From Dysgonomonas mossii (GTDB lineage: Bacteria > Bacteroidota > Bacteroidia > Bacteroidales > Dysgonomonadaceae), in the NCBI RefSeq assembly GCF_004569505.1, contig NZ_SPPK01000004.1, positions 310,001 to 374,000 on the forward strand: DNA of 64,000 nucleotides, given 5' to 3'. Below the pieces are notes generated by a model that was given only the letters and a program-made list of their open reading frames with translations, was not told the DNA's origin and made no database searches. This document shows, piece by piece, positions 57,211 to 64,000 of this stretch (the stretch's first letter is position 1; every line of letters starts with the position of its first letter). The translations under genes and the position numbers were made by a program.

Positions 57211-58302
57211 TTATTTATTGTTAAGCCCTGAATATATTAGTAAATGGTTTGAGGTCACAACTTCTTCTCCTTCAGATAATCCTGATTTTATATAAGATAC
57301 CTGTCCGCTATGCCCTTTTAAAAAGACCTCTCTTATCTGAAAATTACCATCGGTATTTTTTATTATAAGAAAATAGTGGTCTTTATCGAATATTAATGCA
57401 TCAGAAGGGATAGCTATATTTTTCTCTCCAACTTCATTTTTCAGATAAACAATAGTAGACATTCCGGGTTTCAACTTCAGGTCTTTATTCGATATAATAA
57501 TTCTTGCCTTCAAGACTTTATCTTCAGGGTCAAAAACTTGTGACATCAAGTTGATCTTACCTTCGAATGTTTCATTAGGATAAGACAATGTTGTAAAATT
57601 TACATCCATTCCCTCCTTTACCAGCTGTAGGTTACCGGCATATACATTAACCACTACCCACACTGTGGATAGATCGGCAATCGTAAAAAGAGTGCCGTTA
57701 TCGGAAGATAATGTACTTCCTGATGTTACGTTTTTGGATACAATATATCCGGACATAGGAGCTTTTATAGAAAAGATCCCATTTCCCTTGTCTGAGCCGA
57801 ATAGCTGCATATCATTTTTTACTTTTGATAAGGAAGTCTGTGTTTGTTTGAGTTTAGTTTCTATTTCCAACAACTCTTTTTCCGAAAGCATCTTGTCTTT
57901 AAACATCTCCCTGGCAGATTTAAGTTCACGCTCTATGATACGTATTTCAGCCTGTAGAGAGCTTTGCTCACTTTGTAACTCAGATAAATCCTTACTATGA
58001 ATATCTAACAGTGCTTGTCCTTTTTCAACTTTATCTCCGAGTGAAAAATAAACCCTGCCAGCTACTCCCTCAGTTAGAGGATAATAATTGATTACTTTAT
58101 CTGAATCATATTCTACTTGTCCTGTAAGAGTCAACATTTCTATCCTCGTTTCGTATGCTGCCTTTACAGTCTTTACTGACGAATAGAAAGCCGGAACAAT
58201 TTCTGCTTGTTTATCGGAATTAGCTTCTCCATTCCCTGTACAGGAAACAAGCGATAAAAAAAGAATCGTTAATGTAAATAATAGAATTTTCTTTGTTATC
58301 AT
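57211..58302 (-). CDS. czcB: RND periplasmic adaptor (CzcB/CusB-like membrane fusion lipoprotein)
   Basis: 363 residues with lipobox SLVSC (Cys21). Barrel-sandwich halves (GVAGRVYFSLGDKVEKGQAL and IKAPMSGYIVSKNV) flank a coiled-coil hairpin (about 105-160, SELQSEQSSLQAEIRIIERE). Beta-barrel and membrane-proximal domains follow (VWVVVNVYAGN, LKPGMSTIVYLKNE). It links the pump to the outer-membrane channel. Gaps are 2 bp to czcA and 5 bp from the channel gene. No His-rich metal-binding segment is visible. Confidence 0.93.
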   Translation of the reverse strand: MITKKILLFTLTILFLSLVSCTGNGEANSDKQAEIVPAFYSSVKTVKAAYETRIEMLTLTGQVEYDSDKVINYYPLTEGVAGRVYFSLGDKVEKGQALLDIHSKDLSELQSEQSSLQAEIRIIERELKSAREMFKDKMLSEKELLEIETKLKQTQTSLSKVKNDMQLFGSDKGNGIFSIKAPMSGYIVSKNVTSGSTLSSDNGTLFTIADLSTVWVVVNVYAGNLQLVKEGMDVNFTTLSYPNETFEGKINLMSQVFDPEDKVLKARIIISNKDLKLKPGMSTIVYLKNEVGEKNIAIPSDALIFDKDHYFLIIKNTDGNFQIREVFLKGHSGQVSYIKSGLSEGEEVVTSNHLLIYSGLNNK

Positions 58303-58307
58303 AATGG

Positions 58308-59603
58308 TTACTTATTTATTTCAGTGCCAACTGCATATTGAAACTCTACAAATGAATTGTAGATGTTTTTTCGAGATAAAAGAACTATTTGTTTGTTGCT
58401 TTTATAAGATTCCATAAAATCGAGGTATTCGAGCATGCTGATATTTCTATTTAGGAAATTTTTTGTATATATACCAAGCATCTCATCCAACTCTGTTAAC
58501 AAATCATTATTCTCTATTTCTTTATAAAATTTGTACGTGCGACTATAATTGGAGAAAGCCTCAGTTATTTCATGTTCAGCAATGTTTTGTAGCTGCAAAG
58601 CAATAAGTTTGTTTTGCTCAATATTTATTTTAGCAGCTTTAATATTCCCTTGATTCCTATTCAAAAAGGGTAAATCGAAACTAATCCCAAATCCTATAAA
58701 ATCTTTCCATACGCCTCCATACCGATCATAAGAGGCACTTAGTGTTATATCCGGAATTCGTTGTGATTTTTCGTAGATCAATGATTTTTCATAAAACAAA
58801 GTTTGCTGTTGTTCACGTTTTATATCAGGACGTAACTCGTGCGCTTTTTCGAGTAAAGACACGAGTGAGACCTGATTGGGATCAATATAATTGAAGTTTG
58901 TGTTTTCTACTTTTATGATATAAAAAGGTGAGATATTAAGTAACGATTTCAGATTTTTTTGTTGTTCATTCAAAGCTGCTTCCGTCTCATTTATTTCATT
59001 TTTAAGTTCTATTAAGCCTGATTGAAGCCTAAGCAATTCATTTTTTGCGATATTGTTTAGTTCGGCTTGTCTTTTGTAGGCAGAAATAAGTAGCTCAAGA
59101 GACTCTTGTTGAACAGATAAAACATCTTTGTATGATTGAAGGTATTCTGTTTCGTAAATTAATTTCCGAAGCTCAGTTTTCAAACCTCTCAGTACATCTT
59201 CAAAATTTAAAACAGCAATTTCTCTTGAAACTTTTTGGCTGTTGATAAGCTTGTTTCGTTTATTGGCAGTTAAAATCAGTTGACTCAGTTCTATACTAAA
59301 CTGTGTATTTCTGGGAAAGGTTTCAGCCCCAAGTTCTTCTCTTTGTTTGGCAGTGCTCCATAAATTCATCGAACCGATAGATAATTGTGGATTATCCCAT
59401 AGTTTTGATTGTGCAATTTCTGCCTCGGCAAGAGTGATGTTCATCTTTTCGGCTAATAGCTGTAGGTTTTGTTTTAGGAACAAAGCCTCAATTTCCATAG
59501 GAGTATACTTGAGTACTTGAAACTCTTGTGCAAAGACCGGTAATCCGAAAAATGTCAATATAAGACAGGGCAGAGTTGATAGCAGTAACTTCCTCATCTT
59601 CAA
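58308..59603 (-). CDS. czcC: TolC-family outer-membrane efflux channel (CzcC-like)
   Basis: 431 residues with signal peptide (GLPVFAQ) and two TolC repeats of long helices: MEIEALFLKQNLQLLAEKMN, AEIAQSKLWDNPQLSIGSMN, then ELRPDIKREQQQTLFYEKS and FGISFDLPFLNRNQGNIKAA. The LPFLNRNQG segment is typical of CzcC proteins. First gene of the efflux operon. A -7 candidate TAGTTTTG lies at 59620-59627 (minus), giving a leader of roughly ten bases; read-through from the kinase gene 68 bp upstream is also possible. Confidence 0.93.
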   Translation of the reverse strand: MKMRKLLLSTLPCLILTFFGLPVFAQEFQVLKYTPMEIEALFLKQNLQLLAEKMNITLAEAEIAQSKLWDNPQLSIGSMNLWSTAKQREELGAETFPRNTQFSIELSQLILTANKRNKLINSQKVSREIAVLNFEDVLRGLKTELRKLIYETEYLQSYKDVLSVQQESLELLISAYKRQAELNNIAKNELLRLQSGLIELKNEINETEAALNEQQKNLKSLLNISPFYIIKVENTNFNYIDPNQVSLVSLLEKAHELRPDIKREQQQTLFYEKSLIYEKSQRIPDITLSASYDRYGGVWKDFIGFGISFDLPFLNRNQGNIKAAKINIEQNKLIALQLQNIAEHEITEAFSNYSRTYKFYKEIENNDLLTELDEMLGIYTKNFLNRNISMLEYLDFMESYKSNKQIVLLSRKNIYNSFVEFQYAVGTEINK

Positions 59604-59671
59604 AATCTAATTTTAGATGCAAAACTAGACTCTTGAAATTAGAAAGAGATTAAACCGAGATTAGAATAGGA

Positions 59672-61018
59672 TTAGAAATTGATATCCCAGGTAATTGTAA
59701 CAGTTGTCCCTTTATTTTCCATAGATGAGATACTAATATCAGCTCCTGAAAGTTTTAATATTTTATGTGCAAGAGATAAGCCTATTCCAGCCCCCTTATA
59801 TGAATGTGTATTTTGTGCTCGGTAAAAGGTGTCGAATATTTTATCTTTTTCTTTTGCAGGTATGCCAATACCTTTATCCGAGACTAAAAGATGAAAGTGG
59901 AATTTGTTTTTGATGATTTCAACTTTAACCTCACCATTTGAATACTTACAAGCATTATCAATTATATTTTGTAGGGCAACAAATAACAAATGACTATTTG
60001 ACCGAATATAGAATGAATTCTCATTTTTTACGAACGAAATTCGTCCTTTATATTTAGATTGCTCTAAATAATGAATAACGAATTGCAACTCTCCTACTAC
60101 ATCTAATTGCTCAACATCTGATTCTGATATTTCCAAATCGGTTTGAGCTAATTGAAAAAGGTTATTTACTAATATGTTTAAACGCTCGATCTCATTTTCA
60201 ATCCGTTTGATAGAACCTTTGTATTCATCCGGAGTAAACTCTTTTAGTTGTATAACTTCACACTCGCCCATAATCGCTGTTAATGGGTTTTTTAGTTCGT
60301 GTGATGCATTCGCAATAAATGTCTTCTGGGAGTTGAAGCTTATTTCTAAGCGTTCAATCATCTGGTTGAAATAACTGATAACTTGAGCTAGTTCGTCATT
60401 TCCCTTTCTCTCTATCAGCCGAAGGTGTAGGTCTTTGGGTGTTATTTCTTGCATTCTGGAAACCATATCCTGTAGAGGCTTAGTTATCATTTTTGCATTC
60501 CACCAGAGTAGACCAAAAATAATAATACTGCTTACGAATAACACTATTAACAGGATATGCTTCAGCAGATTTTTCAGGTAATCTCCTTGAATATTCTTAG
60601 CTGTAACAATAATGATAAAATTTCCTTCATTGTCGGGGTAATATATACCAACTCCGCTTAGGTTATCAATCTCGAATTTTAATTGTTCTGTTCGGAACAA
60701 TTCGTCTATTTGCCTTTCATTCAAGAAAGAATCAAGCTCTACAGTAGCATCATGTCTATTATTGGCTACAATTATCCTTTCGGAAGTCTCAGGTAATAAT
60801 CTTTGATATGCGTCAAGTACTTTTTGATAGGCTTGTTGACTCAGTTCATCTTTTTCAAAATGCTTTTGAGCCGTAATAAGTGCTTTATCAAGTAAAAGCG
60901 TATAATAATTACTATCAATATTTTTTGAAGTAAGTAGATAGACAAAAATAAAAACAACCATCAAGATCACGACAGTGATAGATGTATATAAAAGGGCAAG
61001 TTTAGTTTTTATCTTCAT
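59672..61018 (-). CDS. Sensor histidine kinase of the metal-efflux locus
   Basis: 448 residues. Two membrane helices (about 7-29 and 155-177) bracket a periplasmic sensor. HAMP (about 178-230) precedes HisKA with IANASHELKNPLTAIMGE (phospho-His near 239) and an intact ATPase (NIIDNACKYSNGE, VSDKGIGIPAKEKDKIF, GAGIGLSLAHKIL). Orthodox CusS-like class. It overlaps the response-regulator stop by a few bases (ATG within the end of that gene), so the two are made together. It probably senses periplasmic metal and switches on the efflux genes that follow. Confidence 0.95.
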   Translation of the reverse strand: MKIKTKLALLYTSITVVILMVVFIFVYLLTSKNIDSNYYTLLLDKALITAQKHFEKDELSQQAYQKVLDAYQRLLPETSERIIVANNRHDATVELDSFLNERQIDELFRTEQLKFEIDNLSGVGIYYPDNEGNFIIIVTAKNIQGDYLKNLLKHILLIVLFVSSIIIFGLLWWNAKMITKPLQDMVSRMQEITPKDLHLRLIERKGNDELAQVISYFNQMIERLEISFNSQKTFIANASHELKNPLTAIMGECEVIQLKEFTPDEYKGSIKRIENEIERLNILVNNLFQLAQTDLEISESDVEQLDVVGELQFVIHYLEQSKYKGRISFVKNENSFYIRSNSHLLFVALQNIIDNACKYSNGEVKVEIIKNKFHFHLLVSDKGIGIPAKEKDKIFDTFYRAQNTHSYKGAGIGLSLAHKILKLSGADISISSMENKGTTVTITWDINF

Positions 61019-61701
61019 TCTTCTTTTAATATATATCCTAATCCAATAACTGTATGAATTAGCTTATCCGTTCCTTCAGGCTGAATCTTATTTCGTATAT
61101 AGTTAACATATACATCTACGATATTTGTATTCGTGTCGAAATTAATATCCCATACGTTTTCTAATAGAGTTTGACGCGAAAGCACTCTATTGGGATTTTT
61201 CATGAAATACTCGAGCAATAAATATTCTTTAGCTGTGAGATAAATTATATTACCATCACGAATAGCCTCCTTCGTATTTGTATCTAATTTTAAATTAGAA
61301 ATTTGTAAAATTTTATCATCTTGTATTTCCGCACTGACTTTCGAACGCCTTAACAATGCATTAATCCGAGCTTCAAGTTCAACCAGCTTAAACGGCTTGA
61401 TGATATAATCATCGGCTCCGGCATTAAGGCCTCTTACAATATCCTCGGTTGTAGATAATGCTGTAAGTAGGATTACAGGGGTGGTATAGCCAAATTTTTG
61501 CCGATAAGCCTTACAAAGCTCCAATCCTGACATAAAAGGCATTATTATATCCATAATGATTAAATCATAATCTGTGATTTGTAATTTTTCCCATGCATGT
61601 AATCCGTCATTACATATCTCTGTTTCAAATCCGCTTATATTTAAACCTCGCTCAATAAACGAACTGATATTCTGCTCGTCTTCTACAATCAGTATTTTCA
61701 T
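61015..61701 (-). CDS. OmpR-family response regulator of the metal-efflux locus
   Basis: 228 residues from ATG 61701: MKILIVEDEQNISSFIERG, phospho-Asp near 50 in LIIMDIIMPFMSG, DDYIIKPFKLVELEARI, and a winged-helix C-terminus (TAKEYLLLEYFMKNP, SRQTLLENVWD, VYVNYIRNKI, TVIGLGYIL). An upstream ATG at 61728 would add nine residues that do not fit the family. A -7 candidate TATATTTG at 61726-61733 (minus) also favours the shorter form. Confidence 0.95.
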   Translation of the reverse strand: MKILIVEDEQNISSFIERGLNISGFETEICNDGLHAWEKLQITDYDLIIMDIIMPFMSGLELCKAYRQKFGYTTPVILLTALSTTEDIVRGLNAGADDYIIKPFKLVELEARINALLRRSKVSAEIQDDKILQISNLKLDTNTKEAIRDGNIIYLTAKEYLLLEYFMKNPNRVLSRQTLLENVWDINFDTNTNIVDVYVNYIRNKIQPEGTDKLIHTVIGLGYILKEE

Positions 61702-61806
61702 CTTAAAAAGGGTAGCTTTTAAATACAAATATAAAGGATGTTTAAAAATTCTAGTATGTTTAACCTTAAGTTATTTGAAAATAAGAGATAGCAACATGAA
61801 CATTTA

Positions 61807-61850
61807 TTAAAAGAAGCCCATAAAATATTTATTTTATGGGCTTCTTTTAA
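61807..61850. terminator. Bidirectional intrinsic terminator downstream of the DUF5009/GH20 genes
   Basis: A perfect 21-bp palindromic stem (61807-61827 with 61830-61850) containing AAAAGAAGCCCATAAAATA. A tracts on one side and T tracts on the other let it work in either direction. It lies 30 bp after the stop at 61880 and isolates that operon from the response regulator gene. Confidence 0.9.
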
Positions 61851-61879
61851 TAGCCAACTTTTCTTTTAGTTATTCTATA

Positions 61880-63040
61880 TTAAATCTTTATGAATATTTT
61901 CTTCTTATATAATATGTTGCCAATTATCCAAAGAATAGAGATGAAACATAAGGCATAGATTAATGACCCGAAATAATCTCCACAAATAGATTTCAAAATT
62001 TGAGTATAAAAACAATCCTTAATACTCATTACTTCTTGACAATTCAAATGAATACTTTCAATGATAGTCGCCATAACGCCAGCTAGGACATATATAAACA
62101 AAGGATTCACCCCAAACGATTCGAAAAATACCGACCACTTTTTATACCCCTTCACATCGATGATCCATATAAGCAGCGATAAGAAGGTAGCACCCAATCC
62201 ACATGTAGTCAGAACAAATGTCGGAGACCATATCTTCTTATTTATAGGACAGCCGTAACTCAACAGAAAGCCAGAGAAGGTAAGTATTGCACCTATAATA
62301 AACAGGTGAAGCATCCTTTGTTGGTTATCTTTTATTTCCATCAGTATTTTCCCACAATAAAAACCGATCAATACATGACACACAGCAGGGATTGTACTCA
62401 AAATACCTTCGGGATCGAGACCGAACTCTGTGTACATATGATTTAGTCCAAGAATACTCTGATCTGTCACTGCTAGGATATTGTATCCTTCCGTAGCAAA
62501 GCCATTTCCGAAAAGTAAAAGCAAGAAATAACCAATCAGCCCGACTACAATTATATACGGTATATACTTATGTTTTATAAAGATAGCGATCAGAGATGTT
62601 ATTCCATACGTAAGTGCCAAGCGTTGCATCACACCTAGAATACGCAGATGTTCAAAATTGGTGACGGATCTGCCCAACCGTTCCCAAAATTCCAGATTAT
62701 CGGCAGCTAAGCCATGATATGTACCGAATGAAACACCCAACCAAGAAAGTCCCAGACCGATAAGAAATATAACGAATGTACGTTTTAGTATTTTTCTTAG
62801 CGTGGGCACAGAAAACTCAAAGTTGAATTTCCGTAACGAGATAAAGGTAGAAATACCCATAATGAACATGAAAAACGGAAAGATAAGGTCTGTGGGAGTT
62901 AATCCATTCCACTCGGCATGTCTCAACGGAGCATATATATGCCCCCATGATCCGGGGTTGTTCACAAGTATCATTCCGGCGATGGTGATACCTCTCAAAA
63001 CATCGAGAGATAAAAGGCGACTGCTAATTTTTACTTCCAT
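61880..63040 (-). CDS. DUF5009 / NagX-like acyltransferase-family membrane protein
   Basis: 386 residues with about ten membrane helices. The N-terminus RLLSLDVLRGITIAGMILVN, GLTPTDLIFPFFMFIMGIS and the middle RILGVMQRLALTYG are those of the heparan-alpha-glucosaminide N-acetyltransferase (HGSNAT)-like group, called NagX in GlcNAc loci. In the lysosomal enzyme the family moves acetyl from acetyl-CoA across the membrane onto glucosamine; in bacteria it may modify or transport amino sugars. It lies 8 bp after a GH20 hexosaminidase gene, which supports an N-acetylhexosamine link. Confidence 0.88.
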   Translation of the reverse strand: MEVKISSRLLSLDVLRGITIAGMILVNNPGSWGHIYAPLRHAEWNGLTPTDLIFPFFMFIMGISTFISLRKFNFEFSVPTLRKILKRTFVIFLIGLGLSWLGVSFGTYHGLAADNLEFWERLGRSVTNFEHLRILGVMQRLALTYGITSLIAIFIKHKYIPYIIVVGLIGYFLLLLFGNGFATEGYNILAVTDQSILGLNHMYTEFGLDPEGILSTIPAVCHVLIGFYCGKILMEIKDNQQRMLHLFIIGAILTFSGFLLSYGCPINKKIWSPTFVLTTCGLGATFLSLLIWIIDVKGYKKWSVFFESFGVNPLFIYVLAGVMATIIESIHLNCQEVMSIKDCFYTQILKSICGDYFGSLIYALCFISILWIIGNILYKKKIFIKI

Positions 63041-63048
63041 TATATTTT

Positions 63049-64000
63049 TTAATAAGTATAAGAGCGATAATGTATTCCTTCTCTATCCATAATACGGTTG
63101 TGTAAACTCATGCGTTGCAAAAAATCCTGCCAGTTTCGTTTATTACTCCATATCAGCTCACTATAAGCTTGTAAAGCAGGGTATACATGTTCTTCTAGTT
63201 TTATCTCATTTGGAATTTCTTCTGTCCATACACAGGCCTGATAACCGATTACTTTAGATTCTGTCATGTTGGGATAATCCTTTGTTATATCAAATTCATA
63301 TAATTCTTTCCATTGTTTAAATGAAGGTCTCGCACTTAGATAGAAATGGCTCCATGTCATAAAAATCATCGGATTTCCTTTCTCTACAATCATGTTCGCA
63401 TTTTCATTCATCCAATCGCGCCAGAAAGTCACATATACCTCATTTTCGATATCATCGACAGCTGCATCGTCCCATACGATAGTCTTTTTCCCTTTTTCCT
63501 TTAGCGACTTTTGAATTTCATTTACAAAGAAAGTCTGCAAATCGGCTGATGATTTCATTTTGTGCTTTTTCATTTGTCTTTTACAATCAGCATTCAATTC
63601 CCAAGTATCTCTTTCTACTTCATCAGCTCCAATATGTACAAAAGGTGAAGGAAATAGTTCTGCTATTTCAGAATATATGTCTTTTGCAAAATCTATCACT
63701 TTAGGATCACACGGACATATAGGATACGAAAACTCTTTACCCCAGCCTGTATTTCCGGTGCAAGACAGCCACGGATATGCTCTGATCGCAGCAGACATGT
63801 GTCCCGGCATATCTATTTCTGGTATAATTTCTATGCCATACTTTTGTGCATGTGCGATGATTTCCCGCATATCAGCTTTAGTGTAAAATCCGCCATACTT
63901 AGAGTCATTTCGAATAAAACGTTTATCTATTTGCATATCCGGGTTATATTCCGATTGACGTATACAGATCGAGTCATATTTATCAAAAGATCTCCATGCA
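63049..64000 (-). CDS. GH20 beta-N-acetylhexosaminidase, 5' end beyond the window
   Basis: The frame stays open from the stop at 63049 to the window edge, so the N-terminal part is missing. Visible parts of the catalytic barrel are SKYGGFYTKADMREIIAHAQ, EIIPEIDMPGHMSAAIRAYP, FVHIGADEVERDTW (catalytic Asp-Glu), KKTIVWDDAA and GYQACVWTEEI. It cleaves terminal beta-GlcNAc or beta-GalNAc. It differs from the GH20 enzyme at 16438 (for instance GADEVERDTW against GGDEVKYDQW) and is co-transcribed with the NagX-like gene. Confidence 0.94.
   Translation of the reverse strand, partial: AWRSFDKYDSICIRQSEYNPDMQIDKRFIRNDSKYGGFYTKADMREIIAHAQKYGIEIIPEIDMPGHMSAAIRAYPWLSCTGNTGWGKEFSYPICPCDPKVIDFAKDIYSEIAELFPSPFVHIGADEVERDTWELNADCKRQMKKHKMKSSADLQTFFVNEIQKSLKEKGKKTIVWDDAAVDDIENEVYVTFWRDWMNENANMIVEKGNPMIFMTWSHFYLSARPSFKQWKELYEFDITKDYPNMTESKVIGYQACVWTEEIPNEIKLEEHVYPALQAYSELIWSNKRNWQDFLQRMSLHNRIMDREGIHYRSYTY

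Noticed and set aside
1..64000. CRISPR array, rRNA, tRNA, integrase or transposase genes
   Set aside because: Read for regular repeats and known families on both strands; none found. The scar at 22191-22644 is the only sign of rearrangement.

Overview
The window is AT-rich chromosomal DNA of a Bacteroidota bacterium, most likely a Bacteroidales gut or environmental glycan degrader of the Dysgonomonas/Bacteroides type. The evidence is a SusC/SusD pair, a one-piece hybrid two-component regulator, many TonB-dependent receptors, lipoprotein signal peptides ending in Cys, and -7 promoter boxes of the form TAnnTTTG. The genus is an inference. No rRNA, tRNA, CRISPR array or intact insertion sequence was seen.

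Region 1 (1-22223) is a polysaccharide utilisation locus (PUL). A plus-strand operon encodes SusC, SusD, a SusE-like lipoprotein with a C-terminal FISUMP domain, a beta-helix lipoprotein, and a second, longer SusE-like/FISUMP lipoprotein. It ends in a strong intrinsic terminator. A minus-strand hybrid two-component sensor/regulator follows. A second plus-strand operon then encodes two GH110 alpha-galactosidases, a GH20 hexosaminidase between them, a GH43 enzyme and a tandem SGNH esterase. The set suggests a glycan with terminal alpha-1,3-galactose, beta-linked N-acetylhexosamine, beta-galactose and ester groups. A short sequence element is shared by the two operon promoters.

Region 2 (22224-26500) is a mixed stretch: a scar with a decayed pyridoxal kinase and fragments of minus-strand genes, a Nudix hydrolase, a divergent HxlR regulator/quinone-type oxidoreductase pair with overlapping face-to-face promoters, an Eis-like acetyltransferase and a secreted endonuclease/exonuclease/phosphatase-fold protein.

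Region 3 (26690-47135) is a corrin-ring (vitamin B12) island. Two convergent operons each start with a cobalamin riboswitch and meet with only 7 bp between them at 40943-40949. The plus operon carries a BtuB-type receptor, a corrinoid-binding lipoprotein, a secreted CbiK-type chelatase, a second TonB receptor, a PepSY membrane protein, CobJ-CbiC, CbiE-CbiT and CbiG-CbiF. The minus operon carries CobI/CbiL, a second binding lipoprotein, BtuC, BtuD and CobK-CbiD. CbiA lies just outside, divergent from riboswitch 1. Together these cover the anaerobic route from sirohydrochlorin to cobyrinate a,c-diamide plus import. The main puzzle is that the only cobalt chelatase visible carries a signal peptide.

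Region 4 (47146-64000), all on the minus strand, holds a Rid-family protein lacking the catalytic Arg, an AraC regulator, a TonB receptor, NhaA, a YCII-domain protein, another AraC regulator, and a heavy-metal RND efflux operon (CzcA/B/C type) preceded by its own response regulator and histidine kinase. It ends with a DUF5009/NagX-like membrane protein and a GH20 hexosaminidase cut by the window end.
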